A DNA stretch of 64,000 nt from CBDBEU01 sp965204565 (lineage in GTDB: Bacteria > Pseudomonadota > Alphaproteobacteria > Rhizobiales > TMED25): the NCBI GenBank assembly GCA_965204565.1, contig CBDBEU010000005.1, forward strand, positions 1,798,001-1,862,000. Reading direction: 5' to 3'. The position numbers and the translations under genes were made by a program. A model generated the notes under the pieces. That model did no database searches. It saw only the letters and a program-made list of their open reading frames with translations, and was not told the origin of the DNA. Numbering within the stretch: position 1 is the first letter of the stretch; the number at the start of each line of letters is the position of its first letter. Positions 34,697 through 44,544 of this stretch are shown one piece after another.

Positions 34697-35779
34697 ATGG
34701 CACACAAACAATTCGGTATCGCCGTTATCGGTTCGGGCCGCATGGGCTCGATTCGTGCAGGACTCGCCTCTCAGCATCCTGCGGTCAATTTTCTTGCGGT
34801 CTCCGACAAGCTAGAGGAGAAGGCGCGCAAGCTCGCCACCGACGTCAAGGCCAACCGGGTCTCCACCAACAACGATGAAATCATCGACATGGACGAGGTT
34901 GGCGCCGTCATCGTCTCGACCAGCGAGCATGAACATTGCGCCCCCGCAGTTCGGGCGCTGGAACAGGGCAAGTCAGTGCTGGTGGAAAAGCCGATGGCGC
35001 TTTCGACCGAGGATTGCGACAAGATGCTGAATGCCGCCGAACGTGGCGGCGCCTCGATTCATATCGGCTACAGCCTGCGCTTCAACCGCCACTATCTGGT
35101 GGGTCGCGACCGGGCGCGCGCCGGAAAACTCGGCCGTATCGTTACCTGTGTCGGCAGGCTCTACAACACGCGCGGCACCGCGCTGGCGATCCTCAAGCGT
35201 TCCGAAGAAGCAACCTTCATCCAGGATGCGCTGACATACATGGTCGATCTTTTCGGCTGGTATCTGAGCGATGCAACGCCGGTGGAGATTGTCGCGCGCA
35301 AGCACGGGATCGTCTATCGCGACATGGGCTATGACGCCGATGAAGCAGCCTCCGCCATCATCACCTACTCCAACGGAGCCATCGTCAATATTGCGCTCGG
35401 CTACGCACTGCCGATCAACTATCCGACCCATGGACGGTTGATCCGCGCGGAAATCCTCGGCGAGAAGGGCGTGCTTTTGTTCGATGACGACCACAAACAG
35501 GCAATCGGCTATTCGGAAGACGGCATGAACCATGCCTATGTCGGCCATTCGATGGAAATGTCGTTCCTCACCTCCAACGCATCGGGCAACTGGGCGCTCG
35601 GCAAATACTGGGGGCCGCTAGGAGATGAAACCCGCGCCTGGCTCGACTATCTGTCGACCGGCGTGCCCTGCCCCAACGCCACCGGCACGGACGGACGGCG
35701 CACGGTGCAGGTCACCCGCGCCATCGAACATGCCGCTGCCACCGGCGAGACCGTGAACCTTCCGGGCTCGAACGCATAA
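34697..35779 (+). CDS. Gfo/Idh/MocA-family oxidoreductase
   Basis: 360 residues starting MAHKQFGIAVIGSGRMGSIR with an NAD(P)-binding motif. STSEHEHCAPAVRALEQGKS and VLVEKPMALSTEDCD (the EKP catalytic Lys-Pro) are followed by IHIGYSLRFNRHYL and the C-terminal sheet domain. A typical member is a sugar or myo-inositol dehydrogenase. It is divergent from the TIM-barrel isomerase and 36 bp before a decayed amidohydrolase. Confidence 0.9.
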   Translation: MAHKQFGIAVIGSGRMGSIRAGLASQHPAVNFLAVSDKLEEKARKLATDVKANRVSTNNDEIIDMDEVGAVIVSTSEHEHCAPAVRALEQGKSVLVEKPMALSTEDCDKMLNAAERGGASIHIGYSLRFNRHYLVGRDRARAGKLGRIVTCVGRLYNTRGTALAILKRSEEATFIQDALTYMVDLFGWYLSDATPVEIVARKHGIVYRDMGYDADEAASAIITYSNGAIVNIALGYALPINYPTHGRLIRAEILGEKGVLLFDDDHKQAIGYSEDGMNHAYVGHSMEMSFLTSNASGNWALGKYWGPLGDETRAWLDYLSTGVPCPNATGTDGRRTVQVTRAIEHAAATGETVNLPGSNA

Positions 35780-35814
35780 ATCTCAAATACTCACATCACA
35801 GGAGTGCAGCTGCC

Positions 35815-36807
35815 GTGACTGTCATTGACGTCCATGCCCACATTCTTCCACGCTCGCTGGCTTCCACGCTCGCTGGTCAGCGCCTACGAACAGGGCGTCC
35901 GAATGGTTCGGCACCAAAGTCGATCGTACCGCCGAGGGCCGCGCCGCAATCAGATGAGCACACCGGAATACCGGTTCGACTATCCCGAGCGCATTCCGCT
36001 GATGGACAAGGCCGGCATTGATGTGCAGGTGCTCTCGCTCAACCCGCAGCTATTTCGTGACCGCGAGCCGCTGGAGACCGCCATAGCTGCGACCCGTGCC
36101 GTCAATGACGAGATTGCAGAGGCAGTAGCAAATGGCGCAGGCCGCTTTCTGGGACTTGTCACAGTTGCCGCTACAGGATTCCGGTGCAGGTGTTGCCGAG
36201 CTTGAGCGCGCCATTGGCGAGCTTGGTCTCACGGGCCTGATCGTCGGATCACATATTGCCGGGCGCAATTGGGATGATCCGGATCTGTTTCCGATCCTTG
36301 AAGCCGCCGAACGCCTTGGCGCCTTCATTCTGCCGCACCCGTTCTCGACCCGTGCCGGGGAGATCATGCCCGCCTTTCACATGACCAACCTCGTCGGCAA
36401 TCCGATGGAGACCACGGTCGTCGCCGGCAATCTTATCTTTGCCGGCGTCACGGAGCGCCTTCCGGGCCTCAAGATCTGCCTCAGCCATGCCGGTGGTTAT
36501 CTGCCCTTTGCCATCGGTCGCTTCGATCATGGTCATGAAGAACGCGCACAATTGCGCCAAAACTGCCCGAAGAAGCCGTCGGAATACCTGCGGGCATTCT
36601 ACTACGACATGATCACCCACTCAGGCCCCGGCCTTGAACAGGTGATCAATATTGTCGGCGCGGCCCGCATTTTGCCGGGCACCGATTTTCCCGCCGACAT
36701 GGCGGTCCATGAACCGGTGAAGTTCCTCAACGACCAGCCCCTGGCTGGGCGATACGGACCGCGCCGCGATTGCCGGCGGCACCGCGGCCAAACTGCCCGG
36801 CCAATAG
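35815..36807 (+). pseudogene. ACMSD-type amidohydrolase, frameshifted
   Basis: GTG 35815 opens with VTVIDVHAHILPRSLAS, the HxH metal site. A short repeat (CGCTCGCTGGCTTCCACGCT region, 35853-35876) throws the frame off. The next blocks appear in other frames: RFDYPERIPLMDKAGIDVQV, GRFLGLVTVA, then GLTGLIVGSHIAGRNWDDPD, LGAFILPHPFSTR, ICLSHAGGYLPFAIGRFDHG and ILPGTDFPADM. The tail returns to a third frame (WLGDTDRAAIAGGTAAKL) and stops at 36807. At least four indels inactivate it. Confidence 0.85.
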
Positions 36808-36809
36808 GT

Positions 36810-37215
36810 TCAGCCGTTTTCGCCGCCTGGATAGAGCGCCTCGATTTCTTCGGCCTCGGGGCGGCGCTTATAGTCTTGATCGAGCCTGCCGTCGCAGGCC
36901 CGTTCACCGGCCGTGAGCGATGGGGCGGGTATTCCGCGGAATGTGCTCCAGCGTTCCCGGTCCCACCACGCGGTCCTCATCACCCAGAACGAAATGCCTT
37001 TCGCCCTCCATGATCACCGTGAACTGTTCCTCATTGGGATGCTCATGCAGTGGCGGGCCTTCGCCTTCTGGCTTGTGCACAATGCCAAACTTCAACAATT
37101 CGCCCACCACCGCGCCCGAGGTGACATTGGCATTGACGCCGCCGGCGCCGGTCTTGATTTTGTCGAGTTTGTAAAAACCGACATTCATGCTGCCGCTGTT
37201 TTGCGTACGGATCAA
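36810..37215 (-). pseudogene. Cupin-domain protein, 3' frameshifted
   Basis: From ATG 37215 (or 37188) the frame gives NVGFYKLDKIKTGAGG, PPLHEHPNEEQFTVIMEGE and GPGTLEHIPRNT. The first cupin motif is complete (HxH...E). After 36925 the frame runs to a TGA at 36904, but another frame continues with DQDYKRRPEAEEIEALYPGG and stops at 36810, where it almost touches the convergent amidohydrolase pseudogene. One or two indels altered the last quarter; the cupin core itself could still be made. Confidence 0.65.
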
Positions 37216-37389
37216 TCCTCTTGGGCGGTCCTCTCGGGCGGGCCGTGTCGTGGTTCGGGCATCCGGTTGGTTAACCGGGCGCGATTTATGGCTGCTGCAA
37301 CGGGCTTGAACCGGAAGTCGGTCTGACCAGCACCCATCGGGTCAGATCCGTCGAGCCGCTTTCGCCCGGGTCTGATCGCCGACATCGTC

Positions 37390-37720
37390 ATGCCGGTATC
37401 GCTGGCCGGTACCGCTGACGCACGGAGCCGTTGGATGGCCGCAAGGATGCGGGTGAACAGAGCGCCGCCGACAGCCGCCCGGCCGGTTGGAACGTGACGG
37501 CTCGGGCGTGTGGCGGACGACCCGCGCTCCGATCCTGATGAGGCGGTCCGCAGGCCGGTCGGCGACCGGTCGGCCATCTCCTCCGGCAGATCGGCGCCCT
37601 GCAGGAAGACACCGGGATTGCAGGCCGATGCATGAAGCTGAAGCCGCACCTCGTTCCGCGCCATGCCCTTGCAGGAAAGACGCGTCCGGTTGTCATGCAG
37701 TCCGGCAAGAACCACGGGCG
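37390..37720 (-). mobile_element. IS1380-family transposase fragment
   Basis: The minus strand gives TRLSCKGMARNEVRLQLHAS, ADLPEEMADRSP and, in another frame, ARAVTFQPAGRLSAAL, corresponding to the C-terminal third of the IS1380 transposase. It is more diverged than the copy at 893-2503. Sequence on both sides (37216-37389 and 37721-37880) has no supported gene and is probably further remnant. Confidence 0.7.
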
Positions 37721-37879
37721 AGGTGTGTCCCGATGACGATAAAACCGGCAATCCCGGCGCGATATACGCCGGCGTCACCGTTCTCGCTGTCCCTCGGTCC
37801 CCACGACGATGGTCCGGGGTTGCAGATGTCCGCCCGTGGAGGCAATATCGGCTCGACGATGGCCGCCACCCCGTGAATG

Positions 37880-38537
37880 CCGGTTTACATGTTCGAGGGC
37901 GAAATCGACCATCGTGACAATCTGGGCAACTACCACAGGCGAGGTCAACCGGATGACCGCCGGTCGCGGCATTGCGCACTCCGGGCGCACCGGCGCTGAA
38001 CAGCGCGACACCGGATCCAAGCTCTACGGCACCCAGACATGGATTGCGCCGCCAAAATCGGCTGAGCAAACCGAGCCCGATTTCTCCCGTCACGGATGCG
38101 AGGAACTCCCCCTGATCAAGGAGAACGGAGCACGCATCCGCCTGATTGCCGGCACGCTCTTTGGTCAAAAGGCGCCGTCACGGACATTCTCTGACATGTT
38201 CTATGCCGATGTCGCACTCGATGCCGGCGCGCAACTGCCGATCGATGCAGGCCAAGAAGGGCGCAGCCTCTATACTCTTTCCGGTGAAATCGAGAGTGCC
38301 GGTGACGTTTTCGGCCCCGGTCAGTTGCTTGTGTTCCGCCCCGGTGATGGGCTCGCAGTTACCGCACGGCCGATGCTTCAGGCCGCCGCCGCCATGGATG
38401 GCCCCCGCATCTTTGGTGGGAATTTCGCTTCGAGCTCGAAAGACCGCATTGATCAGACCAGGGCCGACTGGAGGACAAAGCGCTTTGCCAGCATTCCCGG
38501 CGACGAGGAGGAATACAGACCACTGCCGAAATCATAA
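37880..38537 (+). pseudogene. Pirin-family protein, 5'-truncated and frameshifted
   Basis: VYMFEGEIDHRDNLGN appears in one frame near 37880-37940. From about 37945 another frame reads VNRMTAGRGIAHSGRTGAE and runs to 38537 through LYGTQTWIAPPKSAEQ, FYADVALDAGAQLPID and GGNFASSSKDRIDQTRADW. The His/Glu metal site of pirin is thus split, and the first 60 residues are missing next to the IS1380 fragment. Pirins are cupin-fold quercetinase-like proteins. Confidence 0.8.
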
Positions 38538-38632
38538 GGTCGGTCAGCATCAAACCACGGTTACAATTGTGACACAGATCGTGGTGAATCTTGAGCAAGA
38601 AATCCCGGGGGACATGAACAGGAGGCAAGTCC

Positions 38633-39511
38633 ATGCTCTGTCTGGCAACCGCTCGCGCGGTAGTATTTTCTCTTGGAATGGGTTTGGTGCTCACCCTGGC
38701 ACCGCATGTTGCAGCCAATGCTCAGGCAACCGGTACGCCGGACCAGGAGTCTCTATCACACGAACAGGCTCTGAAGGGTCTCGGACAGGCTCTCACTGAA
38801 AGCGTTCACCGCTCCCAGTCCGATCCGACAATCCACCAGATTCTGTCCGAACTCGACCGCAACATCACCGCCACCAGGCGCATGCGCGAACTCTTCGAAA
38901 GCGGCAATGAAATTACCGGCGAGCACGTCAAGGAAATTGCCCGCGAGATTTCTGACATTGCCGGGTCATTTCGCAAGATTGCCGAATTGGCGCCCGGCGT
39001 ATTCGAGCGCCGTCTGAACGAGATATCTTCGATCGAGCGCATTGGTGCAAAAGTTGATTTCCGCATTGCCGATGCGCGCTCCCAGATGAAGGAGCTCGCA
39101 GCTAACAACAACGCAATTGGTGGCATGTTGCGTAACGAAACGCTGCCGGCATCGGAGATCGAGAAGTTGCGCCTCACCCGCCAGGCAAACGAGGCCGAGC
39201 TGCATTCTCTCGAGGCTGCGGTCGCCGCCTGGTCATTCTTTGCCGAACGCCAGAATGAGGTCGTCCAGCGTATCGACGATCAGTCCGAGGATCTCGATGT
39301 GTTCTTTCACGCACTCAAGGAAAATGCTCGCGTCTACGAGGCTGCCGCCCAGACGCTGAAGCTCGCAAGTTCGGTCAGAGAGGCACTGGGCGATCTCGAC
39401 AGCCTGAAAAACCTGGATGCTCTGCGCATCCAGTTGGTCAAGTCATGGGATGATCTGATGAAGATTGTCGATGAGGTCAATGATGGCCTGCTGCTACAGC
39501 CGGCGATGTAA
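38633..39511 (+). CDS. Secreted coiled-coil protein of unknown function
   Basis: 292 residues. The start (MLCLATARAVVFSLGMGLVL, then TLAPHVAANAQA) is a Sec signal peptide with cleavage after AQA. The mature part is almost entirely helical with heptad-like Leu/Ile spacing (residues 60-280), e.g. EIEKLRLTRQANEAELHSLE. No family is recognised. It is followed after 3 bp by a small membrane protein, so the two are co-translated. It may be a periplasmic structural partner. Confidence 0.7.
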   Translation: MLCLATARAVVFSLGMGLVLTLAPHVAANAQATGTPDQESLSHEQALKGLGQALTESVHRSQSDPTIHQILSELDRNITATRRMRELFESGNEITGEHVKEIAREISDIAGSFRKIAELAPGVFERRLNEISSIERIGAKVDFRIADARSQMKELAANNNAIGGMLRNETLPASEIEKLRLTRQANEAELHSLEAAVAAWSFFAERQNEVVQRIDDQSEDLDVFFHALKENARVYEAAAQTLKLASSVREALGDLDSLKNLDALRIQLVKSWDDLMKIVDEVNDGLLLQPAM

Positions 39512-39514
39512 ACG

Positions 39515-39748
39515 ATGCGGTTCGTGATCGCGTTTTTTCTGATGACCGGGCTTTGGCTCGTGGCCATGGACTATATGACCGGTGAGCGCAAAATGGGTCA
39601 GGTCACCGATTTCCTGTTTTCTGACAGGCCGGACAAGGACGCGCCCAATTGGGGCGATGTCGCGGCCAAGATCGGGGAACTGGCCGACGAGCGCACCGGC
39701 TTGGTGCAAAAGCTCGAACACCCACCTGAAACGGTGCAGCAGAAATAG
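39515..39748 (+). CDS. Small single-pass membrane protein
   Basis: 77 residues: an N-terminal helix FVIAFFLMTGLWLVAMDYM followed by an acidic, probably periplasmic tail ending VQKLEHPPETVQQK. There is no Shine-Dalgarno sequence of its own; the ATG is 3 bp after the previous stop, which implies coupling. No family is recognised. Its pairing with the secreted coiled-coil protein suggests a membrane anchor. Confidence 0.6.
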   Translation: MRFVIAFFLMTGLWLVAMDYMTGERKMGQVTDFLFSDRPDKDAPNWGDVAAKIGELADERTGLVQKLEHPPETVQQK

Positions 39749-39867
39749 GTCGGCTCCGCCTGCGCAATGCTACAAGACGAGAGCCGGCACGCCGAATAGC
39801 GGGCCATGGCCAACAAGGAAGATCAGCCACAGCGAGCGCTGCGCGCCACCACGTGATGTCGCCGGCA

Positions 39868-40414
39868 TCAAGACGTGTACAGGCCTTCAAGGATTGCGCT
39901 GAACGGCATGAATGACGTCTGCGTGCGATAGCGGCGCCAAGCGACCCCGACCTCACGCTCCTTGCGCCAATCCTGAGTCCACGAGCCGCCAAGTGCGATG
40001 ATGATCAGGCTACCTAAAAAACCAGCGATGGCAGTTCCGCATTGGCGATAAGGTGCAAGAACACCCACAGAGCGATCGCAATCATCAGCGGATGACGCGT
40101 GATGGTGAACACGCCATGCGGAACGGCACTTTTTCAAGCACCGCCTCGCCACCGACCGCTGCCGGATTGCGCTCGGTATCGGCCGCAACGAGAAGCCAGA
40201 ACGCCGCCAGCATCAATAATGCCAGGATCACACTGAGTACCGCGCCTGCGATCCATGGCGGTTCCCCCGGCGCTGCATTGCCATAGGCGCGCACCATCAA
40301 GACCAACAACACGATCGAAACAAACGAGAAAACGGCCAGATAAGCCTTCTCGCCGATATTCTTGAACAGCCATGGCCGCAATCCGGTCATTCGCACCAAA
40401 TGCACCGGCATGAA
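39868..40414 (-). pseudogene. NnrU family membrane protein, frameshifted
   Basis: The minus strand reads VHLVRMTGLRPWLFKNIGEK, then membrane strands LAVFSFVSIVLLVLMVRAYG and VILALLMLAAFWLLVAA. In a second frame it reads FTITRHPLMIAIALWVFLHL, and after a T6 run it shifts again (GSLIIIALGGSWTQDWRKER). The RHP motif and four hydrophobic helices identify NnrU, a denitrification-linked isoprenylcysteine-methyltransferase-like protein. Two indels break it. The neighbouring YiiX-like gene ends just upstream. Confidence 0.75.
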
Positions 40415-40440
40415 CGCCAGTGAGGCAAGTACCAGTTCGA

Positions 40441-41289
40441 TTATACGGAACGTTCACTATCCAGTTGCGGCTTTACGCTTTCACTTGCCTGGTCGAGATG
40501 CTGATGCGCCCAGGACAGCTCCTTATACTTGAAGCCACCATAAACTGTGGGTTTTACGACGGTGAAGTAGGGAGAGAGATCGAAATCACGCGGCGTATAG
40601 AGGCTATGGTGCCGGATTTGCAGGATTTCCCGGCGCGAATATCCACTTCCCATCGGATGATGGTCACCCGCTCTCTTGGTGATCGGCAAGATCGGGTAGC
40701 GCACCTTTTGAAACGCCTGCGCAATCAGTGTGGAGCAGATTGCGCGCGTGGGATCACCCGAGCCCAGCGATATCATCCGCCGCCTGAACCGCGTGGGTAC
40801 GGGGGGTGTTGGCAGAAGAAAACGCACCAGATCGAATATGTTCTTCATGTCGTACTGGGTACCCAACGCACCGATCATGAATGAAACGATCTCATCACGA
40901 TCCTCGGGCGTCAGCCCAACAGGCCGGCAAATGCGTGTGTTCTGGTCTTCATATTTTGAAAGCGGCACGGCTATGCAGCCTTCGCCGACAATAACCTCGA
41001 TCAAGCGCGGCCGCTCCGAACCGTCAGCCGGCCGGGGCAATTCATCCCCGATGTAGACAGCGGAATGGCTCCAGGTCGACTGAGTGAGATACTTGATCGC
41101 GGTCGACAGCTTGGCGCGCCCCTCAACCAGCAGCACATCGCCCGGGCGCATCACCCGGTGCAGGGTTTCCTTGTCGCTCGGTGCAAAAAACGGGTGGTGC
41201 CTGGGTTCTCGTTCAAGAATACGCGCGAGATGCCGACCGAGACGATCAAGGAGGTTTTCTTTCGCATTGCGTGTGCGCATGGGAGCCAT
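40441..41289 (-). CDS. YiiX/YebB-like permuted papain-fold amidohydrolase
   Basis: 282 residues. A charged N-terminal part is followed by VMRPGDVLLVEGRAKLSTAI, TWSHSAVYIGDE (catalytic His after the strand) and ICSTLIAQAFQKV (catalytic Cys). This order, His before Cys, is the permuted NlpC/P60-like arrangement of the YiiX group, whose members cleave amide or thioester bonds of lipids or peptides. There is no signal peptide. It is located upstream of the decayed NnrU gene. Confidence 0.75.
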   Translation of the reverse strand: MAPMRTRNAKENLLDRLGRHLARILEREPRHHPFFAPSDKETLHRVMRPGDVLLVEGRAKLSTAIKYLTQSTWSHSAVYIGDELPRPADGSERPRLIEVIVGEGCIAVPLSKYEDQNTRICRPVGLTPEDRDEIVSFMIGALGTQYDMKNIFDLVRFLLPTPPVPTRFRRRMISLGSGDPTRAICSTLIAQAFQKVRYPILPITKRAGDHHPMGSGYSRREILQIRHHSLYTPRDFDLSPYFTVVKPTVYGGFKYKELSWAHQHLDQASESVKPQLDSERSV

Positions 41290-41361
41290 GTTTACCGAAA
41301 GCCCTGAACAGAGATTTCACACGGCAAGATATCCTTGTCGATGTAAAGATTGCGACACTCA

Positions 41362-42240
41362 GTAGGGTCCGGCCCCGATAATTGTCTTCCCGATTTGATC
41401 CGAGGACGGTTCATTGCCGCCGATGAGGGGGTAACGAGATGTGTGATTTCTTCCGGTTTTCCGATTCTCGGCGGGCCCGGATCGCGCCGCTTCCGCCGAC
41501 CGCCGCTTCTGCCGACCGATATGCGCGGCCAAGAAGCGCCCGGAAACAGTTGATGATCGTCCTGTGCCGAGCGGGATCGTCCATGCGCTGTGCTGTGGCG
41601 GTCGCCGGGCCGACTGCGCCGCTATCCACGGGCCGAAGAAGACGCCCTGCAACCGCTTCGTCCGCCGGGCCGAGCGCGCTATATGGGAAGGTATCTTCAG
41701 CGTTCCGGCAGGCGCCGAGGATATGCCTGACCGGCTGTTCCTCGACAGCTCCCGCATCAGGGTTCATCGCTGCGCCGGCGGCGGAAAAGGGGGGCCTGGC
41801 CCATGGTATCGGCCGCACCGAAGGCGGACGCAACACCGGACTCCACGCCGTCCGCGACCACAAGGGCCGCCCCATGTTTTTGTCAATTGCGTCCTGCTCC
41901 CGACGCCCGGAAACGTGCATGATTGCAAGGTCGCACAGCGCTGCATCGAGGCCATGCCGCCATCCGCCGAACCTGTCGCCGACAAAGGCCGTGACGGCCG
42001 GGAAATGCGCGAACGGCTTGAAGAGCGCGGGACCGGGCCCGTCATCCCGCCGCGAAAGAACCGCAAGATCCGATATCCCTACGATCAGGCCATCTACAGG
42101 GAGCGAAATATCATCGAACGCATGTTCGCACCTCCTCAAGGACCGGCGGCGCATCGCAACTCGCTTCGAGCGCAACATTAAAAACGTCATGGCAGCTATC
42201 GCGCGCGCCGCAGCCCTCATCTCGTGGCTATAATGAGTCT
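41362..42240 (+). mobile_element. IS5-family (IS427-group) element, copy 3, near full length
   Basis: Left end AGGGTCCGGCCCCGATAATT and right end near GGCTATAATGAGTCTAGGCC are both present. The transposase begins MCDFFRFSDSRRARIAPL, then PSGIVHALCCGGRRADC, IGRTEGGRNTGLHAVRDHKG, GRDGREMRERLEERGTGPVI and YRERNIIERMF, but these fall in different frames. Indels near 41520, 41790 and 42125 (GTTCGCACCTCCTC) inactivate it. It is the best-preserved copy in length. Confidence 0.85.
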
Positions 42241-42353
42241 AGGCCCTGGTAAATCACCAGTCTGCCGTTCGATCTGGCCGCCGAAATCCCACTTTTCCGG
42301 CTCACCTCACAGACGGTGTATTGCGCATGCAACCTGTCCCCGTTAAATGGGTT

Positions 42354-42370
42354 TTTAAAATCGTTCTAAT
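42354..42370. promoter_or_regulatory. Putative Irr box (iron control element) before mbfA
   Basis: TTTAAAA TCG TTCTAAT matches the dyad TTTAGAA-N3-TTCTAAA known for Irr in 12 of 14 defined positions. It ends 12 bp before the mbfA ATG, a position suited to repression. Irr control of mbfA is established in Bradyrhizobium and Agrobacterium. Confidence 0.65.
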
Positions 42371-42382
42371 CTAGAGGCACAA

Positions 42383-43354
42383 ATGTTGGGCATCGGCAAA
42401 CGACGGTTTTCGGGCCTTTCCGAGCAGGAAATCCTGGCTCTGGCAATTGCCTCGGAGGAAGAAGACGGGCGTATCTATGCCACCTACGCCGATGCTCTGC
42501 GCGCTGATTATGGCGCCTCGGCTGACATGTTCGACGACATGGCGGCAGAAGAAAATGAGCACCGCCGCATGCTGATTGACCTTCACCGTGAAAAATTCGG
42601 CGAAACGATCCCTCTGGTGCGCAGGCAGGATGTACGTGGATTTGTCCAACGCCGGCCATATTGGATGGCGCGCGGTCTCGGCCTCGAAAAAGTCCGCGAA
42701 CAGGCCCAACTCATGGAGGTCGAAGCGCGGCGTTTTTATCTCAGCGCCGCAGAGCGGGCCACCGATGCATCAATCCGCAAACTTCTGGGCGATCTTGCTG
42801 AAGCCGAGCGCAGCCATGTGGTGCTCGCCGAAGAGTTGGGCAAGGCTCATCTGACAGAAGATGCACGCACCGAAGAACGGCGAATGGAGCGCAAGGAGTT
42901 CTTGCTGCAAATCGTTCAGCCGGGCCTCGCCGGCTTGATGGACGGGTCGGTTTCAACACTTGCGCCGCTTTTTGCCGCCGCATTCGCGACCCAGAACACC
43001 CATGACACATTTCTGGTCGGCATCGCAGCTTCGGTCGGCGCCGGCATTTCCATGGGCTTTGCCGAGGCGCTTTCCGACGATGGTTCGCTGACAGGGCGCG
43101 GTTCACCGTGGATTCGCGGATTTGCCTCCGGCATCATGACCACTGTAGGCGGCATTGGCCACACATTGCCTTATCTTCTGGGTGATTTCTGGCTCGCCAC
43201 CTGGCTTGCCATTGCCGTGGTGGTGTTCGAGCTTTGGGCGATTTCCTACATTCGCTACAAATACATGGACACGCCGTTTCTCTCGGCAGCATTCCAGATC
43301 ATCGTCGGCGGGCTTTTGGTGTTCGGTGCCGGAATATTGATCGGCAACGCCTGA
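42383..43354 (+). CDS. mbfA: Membrane-bound ferritin MbfA (erythrin-vacuolar iron transport family)
   Basis: 323 residues. The N-terminal rubrerythrin-like half carries the di-iron ligands (ASEEEDGRIYATYAD, AAEENEHRRML, QLMEVEARRFY, AEAERSHVVLA). The C-terminal half is a VIT1/CCC1-like membrane domain: QPGLAGLMDGSVSTLAPLFA, VGIAASVGAGISMGFAEALS, then helices to the end. MbfA exports iron from the cytoplasm and protects against iron and peroxide stress. A candidate Irr box precedes it, and the M48 gene starts 3 bp after its stop. Confidence 0.92.
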   Translation: MLGIGKRRFSGLSEQEILALAIASEEEDGRIYATYADALRADYGASADMFDDMAAEENEHRRMLIDLHREKFGETIPLVRRQDVRGFVQRRPYWMARGLGLEKVREQAQLMEVEARRFYLSAAERATDASIRKLLGDLAEAERSHVVLAEELGKAHLTEDARTEERRMERKEFLLQIVQPGLAGLMDGSVSTLAPLFAAAFATQNTHDTFLVGIAASVGAGISMGFAEALSDDGSLTGRGSPWIRGFASGIMTTVGGIGHTLPYLLGDFWLATWLAIAVVVFELWAISYIRYKYMDTPFLSAAFQIIVGGLLVFGAGILIGNA

Positions 43355-43357
43355 ACC

Positions 43358-43827
43358 ATGCGGGTAGCTCCCTTAGAGCTGGCTGACTATCTGAAGAAAC
43401 ATGGTGCTTTCAGGCGGGGCTACCCTCAGCCTCTCGACCGTCAACGCCGCCGTGCCCACAAGCTGCGCAACTGGATTCAAACCTGGGCACTGATCGGAGC
43501 AAGCATTGGATTTCTGGCGCTCACGGCCTGGTCTTTTCCGGGACCTGACGGCATTTTCTGGGTCGCGATTGCAGGCGCGATCACGCTCGTGTCAGCCTCT
43601 CAACTGACGCCGGAGCTGATCCTACGGCTCTACAGGGCAAAACCTCTTCCGCCCAACATCTTTCCTGAAGGCAACGAGATCATCTCTATCCTGGCCGAGC
43701 GCGCCGGGTTGGAAAATCCGCCACGCCTGTTTCTGCTGGCCAGCCGCAACATGAACGCCTTCGCTGTCGGACGCTCCGGCCATTCCACCATCGCGCTGAC
43801 CGACGGGTTCATCAGGGGGATCAGGGT
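43358..43827 (+). pseudogene. M48 (HtpX-like) metalloprotease, truncated by an IS
   Basis: About 157 residues remain: two membrane helices (TWALIGASIGFLALTAWSF and FWVAIAGAITLVSASQL), then AERAGLENPPRLFLLASRNM and FAVGRSGHSTIALTDGFIRG. That is the segment just before the HExxH zinc motif. The sequence enters the IS427-group terminal repeat (TCAGGGTCCGGCCCC) at 43827, so the active site is lost and no remainder is seen after the IS. Confidence 0.85.
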
Positions 43828-44440
43828 CCGGCCCCGATAATTGTCTTCCCGATTTGATCCGAGGATGGTTTATTGCCTCCGATGAGGAGGTAACGGGATG
43901 TATGATTTCTTCCGGTTTTCCGATTCTCGGCGGGCCCGGATCGCGCCGCTTCTGCCGACCGATATCCACGGGCCGAAGAAGACGCTCTGCAACCGCTCCG
44001 TCCGCCGGGCCGGGCGGGGCGGTATACGGGAAGGTATCTTCAGCGCTCCGGCAGGCGCCGAGGATACGCCTGACCGGCTGTTCATCGACAAGCTCCCGCA
44101 TCAAGGTTCATCGCTGCGCCGGCGGTGGAAAAGGGGGCCTTGGCCCCCGTGCCCCCCATGCCCCCATGGTATCGGCCGCACCAAAGGCGGACGCAACACC
44201 GGGCTCCACGCCGTCCGCGACCACAAGGGCCGCCCCGTGTTTTTGTCAATTGCGTCCTGCTCCCGACGCCCGGAAACGTGCATGATTGCAAGGTCGCACA
44301 GCGCCGCATCGAGGCCATGCCGCCATCCGCCGAACGTGTCGCCGGCAAAGGCCGTGACGGCCGGGAACTGCGCGAACGGCTTGAAGAGCGCGGGACCGGG
44401 CCCGTCATCCCGCCGCGAAAGAACCGCAAGAGCCGATATC
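43826..44440 (+). mobile_element. IS5-family (IS427-group) element, copy 4, with internal and 3' deletions
   Basis: The left end AGGGTCCGGCCCCGATAATT is intact, followed by MYDFFRFSDSRRARIAPL and then IHGPKKTLCNRSVRRAGR after a deletion. The region up to RLEERGTGPVIPPRKN is present and the rest is missing. 44441-44544 (104 bp) holds no supported feature and leads to the pheT stop. The insertion truncates the M48 gene. Confidence 0.85.
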
Positions 44441-44544
44441 ACGACGCCTCGCGGCCAACCACAGCGCACGGCATTGTTCCTGTCGTGCGCCACCGCGCAT
44501 CCACCGCACTGGCATGTGGTACTGAGAATTGAATTGAACGCCGT

